The notes: a model not told the origin generated them from the letters alone. Counted from the first letter of the stretch, positions 38,033 through 46,866 are shown. The stretch is 64,000 nt of DNA from Pseudomonas nitroreducens (GCF_024170165.1 NZ_JALJXP010000017.1:1-64000), one strand, 5' to 3'. Translations and numbers: made by a program.

Positions 38033-38097
38033 CAGGCTCTGTAATTCAAAGCTCTAGTCTGCCGCCGGTGCCGCTTCCCAGCCCGGCGATCGTTCGT

Positions 38098-38769
38098 TCA
38101 CTCGCCGACGCTGATCTTCAGCCCGGCGGCGATGGCAAAGGGCGTCAGCGTCAATGCTAACGCCGTCAGGCTGGCCAGCCACAGCAGGTGCCCGGCGGTG
38201 GGCAGCCCCTGCAGCGAAGCCTGCAGCGCTCCGCTGCCCAGGATCAGCACCGGAATGTAGAGCGGCAGAATCAGCAGGGCCAGCAGCAGGCCGCCGCGCT
38301 TGAGGCCAACGGTGAGTGCGGCGCCCACGGCGCCCAGCAGGCTCAGGATCGGCGTCCCCAGCAGCAGCGACAGCAGCAGGTCCGGCAGGCAGCGCGCCGG
38401 CAAGCCCAGCATCAGGGCGAACAGCGGCGACAGCAGCACCAGGGCCAGCCCTGAAACCAGCCAGTGTGCCAGCACTTTGGCCAGGACCAGTAGTGGCAGG
38501 GGGTGCGGCGAAAGGACCCACTGTTCCAAGGAACCATCCTCGAAATCGCTGCGGAACAGACCGTCCAGCGACAGCAGCACCGCCAGCAGGGCTGCGACCC
38601 AGACCAGGCCCGGCGAGAGGTTCTTGAGCATTTCCGATTCGGGACCGACCGCCAGCGGGAACAGCGCGATGACGATGGCGAAGAACACCAAAGGATTAGC
38701 CAGCTCCGCCGGACGACGGAACAGCAGGCGCGCTTCGCGGGCGAGCAGCAGGGTGAAGACGTTGCTCAT
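38098..38769 (-). CDS. ccmB: Haem exporter permease CcmB
   Basis: 223 residues with six membrane segments; [14 protein letters not shown] near the N-terminus and [14 protein letters not shown] are typical. Forms the CcmA2B complex. ATG 38769 overlaps the ccmA stop (ATGA). Confidence 0.94.
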   Translation of the reverse strand: MSNVFTLLLAREARLLFRRPAELANPLVFFAIVIALFPLAVGPESEMLKNLSPGLVWVAALLAVLLSLDGLFRSDFEDGSLEQWVLSPHPLPLLVLAKVLAHWLVSGLALVLLSPLFALMLGLPARCLPDLLLSLLLGTPILSLLGAVGAALTVGLKRGGLLLALLILPLYIPVLILGSGALQASLQGLPTAGHLLWLASLTALALTLTPFAIAAGLKISVGE

Positions 38770-39422
38770 CGCTCCGCCACCTCCCGTGCGTGCTGGCCCA
38801 GATCGAGGGCGCGGTAGCCTTGCGGCATGCGCTCCAGGGTGTGGTGGGTGGTCAGCACGACCAGACCACCGCGTTCGCAATGGCCGGCCAGGTGTTCTTC
38901 CAGCTGCGCCACGCCCTGCTTGTCCAGGGCGGTGAAGGGTTCGTCGAGGATCCACAGCGGCGGCGCGTCGAGGTACAGGCGAGCCAGGGCCACGCGGCGC
39001 TGCTGGCCGGCGGACAGGGTATGGCAGGGAACGTCCTCGAAGCCGCGCAGGCCGACCGCTTCCAGTGCTTGCCAGATGGCGTCGCGGTTGGCCGGCTGGT
39101 GCAGGGCGCAGAGCCAGGCGAGGTTCTCTTCGGCGGTCAACAGGCCCTTGATGCCGGCCGCGTGGCCGATCCACAGCAGCAGGCGGGCCAGTTCGTGGCG
39201 CTGCTCGGTGAGCGGCCTGCCGTTGAGCAGCACCTCGCCGGCGGTAGGCTGCATCAGCCCGCTGAGCAGACGCAGCAGGCTGGTCTTGCCGCTGCCGTTG
39301 GGGCCGACGATCTGTAGCATTTCGCCCGCGCCCAGTCGCAGATCGAGACGCTCGAACAGCATGCGCCAGTCCCGCTCGCAGGCGAGCGCCACGGTTTCGA
39401 GGAGGGGATGGGTCAAGGGCAT
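38766..39422 (-). CDS. ccmA: Haem exporter ATPase CcmA
   Basis: 218 residues. Walker A GPNGSGKT (40-47), signature LSAGQ (136-140) and Walker B WILDEP (157-162). ATP hydrolysis by CcmAB drives release of holo-CcmE. The ATG at 39422 is preferred over a TTG two codons upstream. First gene of the ccm operon; the promoter is expected in 39423-39564, where TTATAC (on the plus strand GCATTATACAC) is the only AT-rich patch. Confidence 0.95.
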   Translation of the reverse strand: MPLTHPLLETVALACERDWRMLFERLDLRLGAGEMLQIVGPNGSGKTSLLRLLSGLMQPTAGEVLLNGRPLTEQRHELARLLLWIGHAAGIKGLLTAEENLAWLCALHQPANRDAIWQALEAVGLRGFEDVPCHTLSAGQQRRVALARLYLDAPPLWILDEPFTALDKQGVAQLEEHLAGHCERGGLVVLTTHHTLERMPQGYRALDLGQHAREVAER

Positions 39423-39564
39423 CGGCAACCGTCGGGCAGAAAACAGTCAGTGGTGCAAAAACGCGGCCATACCGCGCGGGCCGCCAAGCACGGCCTCGGG
39501 CGGCGCATTATACACAGCCGTTCCTACGCCCGACGTCAGGTTTTTCGACAGGGTGTAACGCGCC

Positions 39565-40200
39565 TCAGGCGCTGCGCTGAGCGCCCGCGCCGTCGTGATC
39601 GAACAGATGCGCCTCTTCGTCGCGGGCAAGGCGGGAATGCATGGTGCTGATCGGCGAGCGCTCCTTCTGCTCGATCAGACTGTGGGTATGTCGCGAGATA
39701 TAGGAGTGGTTCGCTGGAATATCGCGATTGACGAAGGCCGACGCCCCCACCGAAACGTTGTCACCGATGCGCAGGCCGTCGCCGATGATGCAGACATTGG
39801 CACCGAGGCTGACATTGTCACCGATGATGATCGGAGCACTGTCGTCATGTTTCTGGCCGATGGTGGTGTTCTGGAAGATGCTGAAGTTCCTGCCGATCAC
39901 CGCCTTGCGGGTGATCACGATGCCCACCAGGTGGGGAATGTAGAGCCCTTCGCCGACAGGAATGGTGACCGGAATTTCGATACCGAAGCGTTCGACCAGG
40001 CGATCGCCCATGCGCAGGGCGCGCTTCTGCCAGAACTCGCCGGGGCTGGAGTGCAGGTACTGGGCGACACGGAACCAGAACATGTAACGATAGCGGGCGC
40101 GCTGTCGGCAGCGACGATGCAGTCGAGTCCAGCTGAAGCGGCTCTGCTCGCCACCCAGGATCTCGATTCGCCACAGTCGTTTCAGTTCCGCAAAGGTCAT
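39565..40200 (-). CDS. Hexapeptide-repeat acyltransferase (serine acetyltransferase-like)
   Basis: 211 residues. A helical N-terminal part (1-75) precedes a left-handed beta-helix made of hexapeptide repeats (about 80-180: IPVGEGLYIPHLVGIVI, IIIGDNVSLGANVCI, LRIGDNVSVGASAFV). The shape is that of CysE/WcaB-like O-acetyltransferases. The C-terminal tail is long and charged (DEEAHLFDHD), unlike CysE. Substrate unknown; sugar O-acetylation is as likely as serine acetylation. It lies upstream of ccmA on the same strand with a 142-base gap. Confidence 0.75.
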   Translation of the reverse strand: MTFAELKRLWRIEILGGEQSRFSWTRLHRRCRQRARYRYMFWFRVAQYLHSSPGEFWQKRALRMGDRLVERFGIEIPVTIPVGEGLYIPHLVGIVITRKAVIGRNFSIFQNTTIGQKHDDSAPIIIGDNVSLGANVCIIGDGLRIGDNVSVGASAFVNRDIPANHSYISRHTHSLIEQKERSPISTMHSRLARDEEAHLFDHDGAGAQRSA

Positions 40201-40520
40201 TGCTGCATTCCACCTGAATCAGCCAGCGATCCATGCGGCAATCAAAACGCAATAGTACTCTGATACCGCCCATCGGCACAAAACAACGCTGCGTCCGCCA
40301 GCAGGCAACAATCGCGGCAGTCCTTTCCATACGGGGGATTCGGCACCCCGCGGGCTACCACTGCTGTCATTGTGCCGCTCGATCCTTAACCCTCTCTTAA
40401 AGATCCGGACAACTACGGCAAATTGCTGCGAGCGGCCGCCGTCGGCTGAACGGTCTAAAGTGCCCGCAGGCACCGCCGATACACTGGGCGTAATCCCGTC
40501 ACTCCGCCTACAGGTCCCCG
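40201..40520. other. 320-base intergenic region
   Basis: Separates the divergent acyltransferase and fliK-like genes. It is less G+C-rich than the flanks around 40240-40440. Apart from the sigma-28 promoter described separately, I see no gene or clear hairpin in it. Confidence 0.6.
40456..40482 (+). promoter_or_regulatory. Sigma-28 (FliA) promoter
   Basis: TAAAGTGC - 11 bases - GCCGATAC matches the FliA consensus TAAAGTTT-N11-GCCGATAA in 13 of 16 positions with exact spacing. It lies 38 bases before the fliK-like start codon and faces it. Confidence 0.85.
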
Positions 40521-42131
40521 ATGCCGAGCGAAATTGGCGCTTCCCGCCCGCTACCGCCCACGCCGCCGCTGCGCAGCACGCAGAGCGCCGCCGAGCTGAC
40601 GCTCAAGCTCGCGCAGAGCCTGGGCGACCTGCTGCCGCCGGGGGACAAGGCCCATGCCGAAGTACTGGCAGTGCGCGACGGGCAGGTGAATTTCCAGCTG
40701 TTGCTGCGGCTGACCATGGCCAGCGGCCAGCAGGCCCTGGTGGTGGCGGAAAGCCCACAGGCCCTGCCCAAGGGCAGCACCCTGCAGCTTTCGACGCTGA
40801 ACCCGACCAGCCTCGCTGCCACCCTGTTGACCCAGCCCAGCCTCGGTTCGTCAGGCCTGGGTGGCGCCAGCCAGGTGCCACTGGGCAGTCTCGACCTCGA
40901 CGTCCTGCCGGTGGGCACCCTGATCCAGGGCAAAGTGGATGCCAGCCAACCGCTCGCCTTCGGCAAGGCCGAGCAGGTGGTCTACAAGGTCCTGGTGACA
41001 CTGCTCAACACGCCGCTGGCCGGGCGCCAGCTGAGCATCGAGTCGCCCAACCCGCTGCCGCTCAACAGCCTCCTCAGCGCCCGCGTGCAGGACCAGCAGG
41101 CCCTGCAGTTCCTGCCGATGAACGCGCGCCTGGACCAGCTCGACCTGAGCCTGCAACTCGGCGCCCAGCAAAGCCGCCAGGGCCCGCTGGACGGTCTGTT
41201 CAAGGCGCTGCAAGGTGCCGGCAGCAACCCGGACATCAGCCCGGAGCTGCGCCAGTCGGTGGACAAGCTGCTCGGTACGCTGCCGGACATCCGCCAGCTC
41301 AGTGATGCCAAGGGCGTCGCCCAGGCCTTCCAGCAAAGCGGTGCGTTCCTGGAAGGGCAGCTGTTGCGCGGCGCAGAGGGTTTTCCCCAGGACCTCAAGG
41401 CCAACCTGCTGCGGCTGATTGCGCAGATTCTGCCAACCGTCCAGGGTGGTACGGCGGCCGCGGTACTGGGCAACCTGCCGGGCACCGCCCTTGCCGGTGC
41501 CAACAATCTGGCGCAGGCCATGCCGGCATTCGTCCGCAACGCGCTGGGCGTCATCGGCCAGGCCAGTGGGCGCACACCGCCACCGGTCAGCTTTCCGCTG
41601 CCCAGCCGGCTGGCCAATGAGCTGGAAGAAGAAGGCGACCTGGAGTCGCTGCTCAAGCTGGCCGCCGCTGCAGTCTCCCGCCTGCAGACCCACCAGTTGG
41701 GCAGCCTGGCGCAGAGCGACGTGCTGCCCGACGGCACCGTATTGAATACCTGGCAGCTGGAGATTCCCCTGCGCCATCAACAGCAGATGGTGCCGATCCA
41801 GGTGCGTATCCAGCAGGAAGAAAAGGACAGCCCGGCGAGCGAGCGCGAGCAGCAGCCGCGCGAAATGCTCTGGCGAGTCGATCTGGCCTTCGACCTGGAC
41901 AGCCTTGGCCCGCTGCAGGTCCAGGCCACGCTGGCCCACGGCAGCATCGGCACTCAGCTGTGGGCCGAACGCGCCGCCACCGCCAGCCTGATCGACGGCG
42001 AACTGGGCACCCTGCGCCAGCGCCTGAACGACGCAGGCCTCAGCGTGGGCGAGCTGAGCTGCCGCCAGGGCAAGCCGCCCCAGGGCACGCGCACGGCGGT
42101 GGAACAACGCTGGGTGGACGAGACCGCATGA
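40521..42131 (+). CDS. FliK-like hook-length control domain protein
   Basis: 536 residues, no signal peptide. A long Ala/Leu/Gln-rich N-terminal and central region (1-400) of low complexity is followed by a FliK-type C-terminal domain (about 415-515; WQLEIPLRHQQQMVPIQV, LQVQATLAHGSIGTQLWAE). FliK measures hook length and switches export specificity through FlhB. This protein is distant from the rod-hook operons and is paired with a free FlhB-C-like protein, so it is probably a second, non-canonical FliK. A sigma-28 promoter lies upstream and the stop overlaps the next start (ATGA). Confidence 0.8.
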   Translation: MPSEIGASRPLPPTPPLRSTQSAAELTLKLAQSLGDLLPPGDKAHAEVLAVRDGQVNFQLLLRLTMASGQQALVVAESPQALPKGSTLQLSTLNPTSLAATLLTQPSLGSSGLGGASQVPLGSLDLDVLPVGTLIQGKVDASQPLAFGKAEQVVYKVLVTLLNTPLAGRQLSIESPNPLPLNSLLSARVQDQQALQFLPMNARLDQLDLSLQLGAQQSRQGPLDGLFKALQGAGSNPDISPELRQSVDKLLGTLPDIRQLSDAKGVAQAFQQSGAFLEGQLLRGAEGFPQDLKANLLRLIAQILPTVQGGTAAAVLGNLPGTALAGANNLAQAMPAFVRNALGVIGQASGRTPPPVSFPLPSRLANELEEEGDLESLLKLAAAAVSRLQTHQLGSLAQSDVLPDGTVLNTWQLEIPLRHQQQMVPIQVRIQQEEKDSPASEREQQPREMLWRVDLAFDLDSLGPLQVQATLAHGSIGTQLWAERAATASLIDGELGTLRQRLNDAGLSVGELSCRQGKPPQGTRTAVEQRWVDETA

Positions 42132-42469
42132 AGAAGTCCGCAAAAGCACCGCGCCAGGCGATCGCGCTCAACTATGACGGGCAGAGTGCGCCGACGCTGA
42201 CCGCCAAGGGCGACGATGAACTGGCGGAAACCATCCTCGCCATCGCTCGCCATCACGAGGTGCCGATCTACGAGAACGGCGAACTGGTGCGCCTGCTGGC
42301 GCGCCTGGAGCTGGGCGATGCGATTCCCGAGGCGCTCTACCGCACCATCGCCGAGATAATCGCCTTTGCCTGGTACCTCAAGGGCAAGAGCCCACTGAAC
42401 GGCCGGCAGGAGACGCCGCCGGACGCGATGCCGCTGTTGCTGGAAGGGCCTGATTCCCGACGCCGGTGA
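42128..42469 (+). CDS. Free-standing FlhB cytoplasmic-domain protein (FlhB2/YlqH type)
   Basis: 113 residues. The sequence AIALNYDG...APTLTAKGDDELAETIL and EVPIYENGELVRLLARLELGDAIPEALY matches the part of FlhB that follows the NPTH autocleavage site (compare flhB at 59768-60904, AVALQYDAE... and LARAVYYSTELDHEIPAGLY). It has no membrane helices and no NPTH, so it is a soluble mimic of the cleaved FlhB-CC fragment. Translationally coupled to the FliK-like gene by ATGA. Presumed to act with it in export-substrate switching or to compete with FlhB. Confidence 0.85.
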   Translation: MKKSAKAPRQAIALNYDGQSAPTLTAKGDDELAETILAIARHHEVPIYENGELVRLLARLELGDAIPEALYRTIAEIIAFAWYLKGKSPLNGRQETPPDAMPLLLEGPDSRRR

Positions 42470-42475
42470 ACCACC

Positions 42476-42973
42476 TCAGCCGCGGCACTCACAGCCGCGG
42501 CGAGCAGGAGGCAGGTCGCCGGCCGGGGCGAAGTCGCTGAACTCGCGCACCGACTTGCGGATCGGCTGCTCGTCTTCGCTGTGGTAGAGCACCATGCTGC
42601 CGGTCACCTCGCGCAACTGCGCCAGCGAGATCGGCTTGTCCAGCACATCCAGCACCGGCACGCGGTTGGCCCAGGCCCACTGCATCAGGCCGCGCCGCTC
42701 CTCCGCGCTGTAGTTACCCACCAGCAGGAACTGGCGGAAGGTGTTGCTCTGGCTCAGCGCCTTCAAGCTCATCAGCTCGTTGGGGCCGGGTCGGAAGTCG
42801 TCATGGATGAACAGGCTGTAACGCTGCCGGGTACCAAGTGCCTTGCGCACTTCGTCCAGGTTCAGGCACAGACTCAGGTGGTAGAACTCCAGGCGATTGA
42901 GCAGCACGCTGTAGTTCAGCAGCCGGCCGGGGTGCGAGCACAGCACCATGGCCCGACGGGAAATGGTCGCCAT
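42476..42973 (-). CDS. Receiver-like protein of unknown function
   Basis: 165 residues. The layout VLCSHPGRLLNYSVLLNRL / SLFIHDDFRPGPNELMSL / QFLLVGNYSAEERRGL / VPVLDVLDKPISLAQLREV follows the alternating beta/alpha order of a response-regulator receiver, with a DKP near the position of the receiver Lys-Pro, and HDD where the phospho-acceptor strand would end. The acidic pair expected near residue 10 is missing, so it may be a pseudo-receiver. The C-terminus is GCECRG. It converges on the FlhB2 gene (six bases) and its ribosome binding site lies in a hairpin. Confidence 0.6.
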   Translation of the reverse strand: MATISRRAMVLCSHPGRLLNYSVLLNRLEFYHLSLCLNLDEVRKALGTRQRYSLFIHDDFRPGPNELMSLKALSQSNTFRQFLLVGNYSAEERRGLMQWAWANRVPVLDVLDKPISLAQLREVTGSMVLYHSEDEQPIRKSVREFSDFAPAGDLPPARRGCECRG

Positions 42974-42979
42974 ATCGGT

Positions 42980-43005
42980 GGCCTCGAAAAAATTTTGACG
43001 AGGCC
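42980..43005 (-). promoter_or_regulatory. Hairpin sequestering the Shine-Dalgarno of the receiver-like gene
   Basis: On the minus strand GGCCTCG - 12 base A/T loop - CGAGGCC, ending seven bases before the ATG. The only good Shine-Dalgarno (GAGG, spacing 8) is inside the 3' arm, so pairing would block ribosome access. Confidence 0.6.
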
Positions 43006-43138
43006 AATTTAGCGACGAATTGCCGCGATTCTTATCAGACGAGTCCTAATTAGCCGTAGTGAAACTCCTACAACTCAGGAATCCCGATAGACGGTTCCAA
43101 ACGCGACGGCAGGATCGGATGCAGAACAGGCGCGGCCT

Positions 43139-43546
43139 TCAGTCCCGCGCCTTGCCCTGATGCAGGCGGGCGACCAGTTCGGCTTCGGCCTGGGACAGGC
43201 CGCAGCTCTGGGTCAGGTCTTCGGGGCTGGCGCCCATGCCGACCAGGCGTGCCGCCTGGCTGAAGGACAGGCTGGTCGGGTCACGCTGCTCGATGCGCAC
43301 CAGGCGCTCGGGCAGCGGCGCGACCTGCTTGTTCAGCTCGCGCAGTTCCTCGCCCATGCGGATGTTGATCTGCTGGTACGACTCGATGCGCTTGCCCTGC
43401 TCTTTCAGGCGCTGCTCGAACACCGCCAGCTGCTTGGCCAGCTGCACCGCCTGGGCTTCCTGGGCGCGCTGCCGGCCGGACAGCCAGACGCAGGCCATCG
43501 CCAGGCCCACGCAGGCGATACCGAGCACCACCAGAGCGATCAGCAC
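43139..43546 (-). CDS. DUF2802-type membrane-anchored coiled-coil protein
   Basis: 135 residues from a GTG one base after the cheW stop. One N-terminal membrane helix (about 2-22), a coiled coil (30-75, QLAKQLAVFEQRLKEQGKRI) and a C-terminal helical domain (FSQAARLVGMGASPEDLTQSCGLSQAEAELV). It is the last gene of the chemotaxis operon; such genes follow cheW in other pseudomonads, function unknown. Confidence 0.8.
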   Translation of the reverse strand: MLIALVVLGIACVGLAMACVWLSGRQRAQEAQAVQLAKQLAVFEQRLKEQGKRIESYQQINIRMGEELRELNKQVAPLPERLVRIEQRDPTSLSFSQAARLVGMGASPEDLTQSCGLSQAEAELVARLHQGKARD

Positions 43547-43547
43547 C

Positions 43548-44027
43548 TCAGATGCTCTCCAGCTCCGACCACTCTTCCTCGGTCATCATCTTGTCCAGCT
43601 CGACCAGGATCAGCAGCTCGCCGTTCTTGTTGCAGACGCCCTGGATGAACTTGGCCGATTCCTCGTTACCGACGTTCGGCGCGGTCTCGATCTCGGACTG
43701 GCGCAGGTAGACGACCTCGGCGACGCTGTCGACCAGGATGCCGACGACCTGCTTGTCGGCTTCGATGATGACGATGCGGGTGTTGTCCGAGACCGGCGCC
43801 GGGTCCAGGCCGAAGCGCTGGCGGGTGTCGATCACGGTGACCACGTTGCCACGCAGGTTGATGATGCCCAGCACGTAGCTCGGGGCACCCGGGACCGGCG
43901 CGATCTCGGTGTAGCGCAGCACTTCCTGGACCTGCATCACATTGATGCCGTAGGTCTCGTTGTCCAGGCGGAAGGTGACCCACTGCAGAATCGGATCTTC
44001 GGCACCTTGCGCTGACGTTTTCTTCAT
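43548..44027 (-). CDS. cheW: Chemotaxis adaptor CheW
   Basis: 159 residues, CheW beta-barrel pair: LQWVTFRLDNETYGINV, VPGAPSYVLGIINLRGNVVTVID, and VDSVAEVVYL are conserved. It links chemoreceptors to the CheA P5 domain. GAGG motifs precede the ATG; a GC-rich hairpin lies in the gap after parP. Confidence 0.95.
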   Translation of the reverse strand: MKKTSAQGAEDPILQWVTFRLDNETYGINVMQVQEVLRYTEIAPVPGAPSYVLGIINLRGNVVTVIDTRQRFGLDPAPVSDNTRIVIIEADKQVVGILVDSVAEVVYLRQSEIETAPNVGNEESAKFIQGVCNKNGELLILVELDKMMTEEEWSELESI

Positions 44028-44048
44028 ATCCCCTCGCCTCTTCTGGTT

Positions 44049-44068
44049 CCGCGCCGCCTGCGGCGCGG
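44049..44068 (-). other. GC-rich hairpin between parP and cheW
   Basis: CCGCGCC-gcctgc-GGCGCGG (extendable to 9-bp arms). No T-run follows, so read-through is expected; it may set mRNA processing or relative expression within the operon. Confidence 0.5.
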
Positions 44069-44088
44069 AGGTTGTCTGTCGTATTCGG

Positions 44089-45033
44089 TTAGTGCTGCAG
44101 GCGCTTGGCCGCGCCGCTGGCGATCAGTTCGGCAAGTGCCGAGACGTCGAGCAGTGCGCACATCTGGTCGATCACCGTGCCGGCCAGCCACGGGCGTTGC
44201 TGGCGCTGGCTGCGCCACTTCACCTCGGACGGGTCCAGGCGCACCGAGCGGCTGACCTGATGCACGGCCAGCCCCCACTCGTAGCCCTGCACGGAAATCA
44301 CGTACTGCAGCCCATCGCGGTAGTCGTCGCGGTAGCGCTCGGGCATGACCCAGCGCGCGGTGTCGAGCACCTTCAGGTTGCCGTTCTGGCCCGGCAGGAT
44401 GCCGAGGAACCAGTCGGGCTGGCCGAACAGCGGGGTCAGGTCGTGCCCCGCCAGCGGGTAAATGGAGCCCAGGCAAACCAGCGGCACGGCCAGGGTCAGC
44501 CCGGCGACGTCGAACAGCAGGCACTCGAAGGGCTCGGCGGCCCACACCGGGCGACCGTCGTCGAGCAGCTTGAGTGGCGCGGCGGGCATCTCGGCGCTGC
44601 CGGGCTGGTGCAGGTCGATGACCTGGGCCAGTTGCGCCGGCGGCTCATCGGCCACCGGCGCTTCGCTGAGCGGAGCCTCCGGCTCGGGCAGGCGCAGCTC
44701 GGCCACCGGAACGCGGGCCACCGGTTCACGGGCGGCCACGTTCAGGCGCGCATCGCGGACCTGCTCTTCGAGCACGGCCGCTTCGAATTCATCCAGGCTG
44801 ACGCTGGTTTCCGGCGCCTGCGCGACCGCCGCCTGGGGCTCGGCAGTGAGCGGAACGACGGGTTCGCTGACCACCAGCGCCACCGGGGCGACCGGAGTCG
44901 GGACAACGGGTGCAACGACAGGCTGCGCCACCGGTTCCGGGGCGAAGTCTTCGAAAGTGGCCTCCTGCAGCAGCGCGTCCAGGTAGGACTGCAGCGCGAG
45001 CTGGGGGCGCGTGGCGGTAGCGGAACGACTCAT
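44089..45033 (-). CDS. parP: ParP-like CheW-domain protein
   Basis: 314 residues. A short N-terminal helix (PQLALQSYLDALLQEA) is followed by a long Pro/Ala/Val/Glu linker (20-150) and a C-terminal CheW-like domain (about 165-310; CLLFDVAGLTLAVPLVCLG, DWFLGILPGQNGNLKVLD). In Vibrio ParP links ParC at the cell pole to CheA through such a domain. Located directly after the parC ATPase gene, which supports the name. Formerly annotated simply as a CheW-domain protein. Confidence 0.85.
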   Translation of the reverse strand: MSRSATATRPQLALQSYLDALLQEATFEDFAPEPVAQPVVAPVVPTPVAPVALVVSEPVVPLTAEPQAAVAQAPETSVSLDEFEAAVLEEQVRDARLNVAAREPVARVPVAELRLPEPEAPLSEAPVADEPPAQLAQVIDLHQPGSAEMPAAPLKLLDDGRPVWAAEPFECLLFDVAGLTLAVPLVCLGSIYPLAGHDLTPLFGQPDWFLGILPGQNGNLKVLDTARWVMPERYRDDYRDGLQYVISVQGYEWGLAVHQVSRSVRLDPSEVKWRSQRQQRPWLAGTVIDQMCALLDVSALAELIASGAAKRLQH

Positions 45034-45130
45034 GATGGATAACCGCGCAAGGTGACTGTCCAGCCTATCGGCAGCGGGCGCGCCGCTCTTGAGCGCATCC
45101 GTCGGATTCTTTCGTTCTGGCGCGCCATGC

Positions 45131-45919
45131 TCACGCTACCTGACTCGCCGGCACATGGGCCAGCAGATGCTTGAGCAGCGCGCGGTAGGCGATTACCCCA
45201 CGGCTGTTGCCGTCGTTGCGCGAGGGCACGGTGCCCAGGCGGCTGGCGTCACGCAGCTTGGTATCCACCGGGATGAACGCCTGCCAGAGGGTGTCGGGGT
45301 AGGTATCGCGCAGCACCCGCAGGGTGCCCAGCGAGGCCTGGGTACGGCGGTCGAACAGGGTCGGCACGATGGTGAACGGCAGCGCCTGCTTGCGCGAGCG
45401 GTTGACCATCTTCAGCGTGTTGACCATGCGCTCCAGCCCCTTGAGGGCTAGGAACTCGGTCTGCACCGGGATCACCAGGTGCTGGCTGGCCGCCATGGCG
45501 TTGACCATCAGCACGCCCAGCAGCGGCGGGCTGTCGATGATCGCGTAGTCGAATTCGTTCCACAGCTGCGCCAGGCTCTTGGCGATCACCAGGCCCAGGC
45601 CGTTCTGCCCGGGCGACTGGCGCTCCAGGGTGGCCAGCGCGGTGCTCGACGGCAGCAGGCGGATGTTCTCGTGGCTGGTGGGCAGCAGCAGCGACTCGGG
45701 CAGTCCCTCGGGCACGTTGCCCTGGTGCAGGAACAGATCGAACACGCTGTGCTCCAGGGTGTCCGGATCATGGCCGAAGTAGCTGGTCATCGAGCCATGG
45801 GGGTCCAGGTCGACGATCAGCACGCGCTTGCCGGCATCTGCCAGCAGGCCCGCCAAGGCGATGGAGGATGTGGTCTTGCCGACGCCACCTTTCTGGTTGG
45901 CTACCGCCCAGACTTTCAT
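45131..45919 (-). CDS. parC: ParA-family ATPase ParC (polar chemotaxis array positioning)
   Basis: 262 residues from ATG 45919, preceded by GGGGAG; a 36-residue longer frame is not family sequence. Deviant Walker A KGGVGKTT (10-17), VDLDPHGSMT (switch/Walker A') and DSPPLLG (Walker B) are intact. ParC-type ATPases place the chemosensory array at the flagellated pole and segregate it at division. No parB follows, in line with chemotaxis rather than plasmid partition. Confidence 0.88.
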   Translation of the reverse strand: MKVWAVANQKGGVGKTTSSIALAGLLADAGKRVLIVDLDPHGSMTSYFGHDPDTLEHSVFDLFLHQGNVPEGLPESLLLPTSHENIRLLPSSTALATLERQSPGQNGLGLVIAKSLAQLWNEFDYAIIDSPPLLGVLMVNAMAASQHLVIPVQTEFLALKGLERMVNTLKMVNRSRKQALPFTIVPTLFDRRTQASLGTLRVLRDTYPDTLWQAFIPVDTKLRDASRLGTVPSRNDGNSRGVIAYRALLKHLLAHVPASQVA

Positions 45920-45968
45920 AGTGCTGGCTCCCCGCAGGCCGTGGTTCGGATCAGGGTTTTCATATCGT

Positions 45969-46856
45969 TCAGTCCCCTGCCGATGACGAAGAATTGACGG
46001 CGCCACTGCCGGGCGCCTCGCTGGCAATCACTGGTGCAGATTGCGTGCCAGCATGCCGCAACGCAGGGTCCGGCTGTGCCTTGCCACTGCCCACCCCGCT
46101 GATGCTGCGGCGCACCTCCAGGTTGCGGGAGATCACCAGCACCACCCGGCGGTTGCGTGCGCGGCCATCCGCCGTGGCATTGTCCGCCACTGGCTGGAAT
46201 TCGCCATAGCCCACCGCCGCCAGCCGACCGGCGTCGAGGCCATCCTGGGCGAGCATGCGGACGATGCTGGCGGCGCGCGCCGCGGACAGCTCCCAGTTGG
46301 TCGGGTACTGCGAATTATGGATCGGCACGTTGTCGGTGAAGCCTTCGACGTGCACCGGGTTGCGGTAAGGCGCCAGAATCCTGGCGACCTTCTCGATGAT
46401 CTCGAAGGCAGCGTCATTGGGAATCGCATCGCCGCTGGGGAACAGCAGGCTGGAATTGAGGGTGATCTCGATCCAGAACTCGTTGCCGCGTACCGACAGC
46501 TGGTCGGTGGAAATCAGGTCGCCGAAGGCCTGGCGCACGCTGTCGCTGATCTGCTGCAGGGTGTCGGGATTGCTCTGGGCCTGGCCGTCGTCCTGCGGCT
46601 CGTTGAGCGACTGGTCCGGCTGCTGGGTGCGCGGGCGCTCCTCGCCAACCGGAATCGGGCGGATCGAGCGGTCCGGCTGGTTGAACACCCCGGTCAGGGT
46701 TTCCGAGAGGATCTTGTACTTGCCCTCGTTGATCGAGGAGATCGAGTACATCACCACGAAGAAGGCAAACAGCAGGGTGATGAAGTCCGCGTAGGACACC
46801 AGCCAGCGTTCGTGATTCTCGTGCTCCTCATGGCGTCTGCGGCGAGGCATGCGCAT
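45969..46856 (-). CDS. motD: Flagellar stator protein MotD (MotB family)
   Basis: 295 residues. Basic cytoplasmic start (MRMPRRRRHEEH), one membrane helix with the proton-binding Asp24 in YADFITLLFAFFVVMYS, a plug/linker (60-125) and an OmpA-like peptidoglycan-binding domain (about 150-260, HVEGFTDNVPIHNSQYPTNW). With MotC it forms the second stator set of P. aeruginosa, needed for swarming. An alternative ATG lies two codons downstream. Confidence 0.94.
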   Translation of the reverse strand: MRMPRRRRHEEHENHERWLVSYADFITLLFAFFVVMYSISSINEGKYKILSETLTGVFNQPDRSIRPIPVGEERPRTQQPDQSLNEPQDDGQAQSNPDTLQQISDSVRQAFGDLISTDQLSVRGNEFWIEITLNSSLLFPSGDAIPNDAAFEIIEKVARILAPYRNPVHVEGFTDNVPIHNSQYPTNWELSAARAASIVRMLAQDGLDAGRLAAVGYGEFQPVADNATADGRARNRRVVLVISRNLEVRRSISGVGSGKAQPDPALRHAGTQSAPVIASEAPGSGAVNSSSSAGD

Positions 46857-46866
46857 CCCCTCCTCC

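Noticed and set aside
45131-45919. ParA-like gene as evidence for a plasmid or integrated partition system
   Set aside because: No parB or parS-like repeats; it is embedded between motD and a CheW-domain parP gene, the chemotaxis ParC context.
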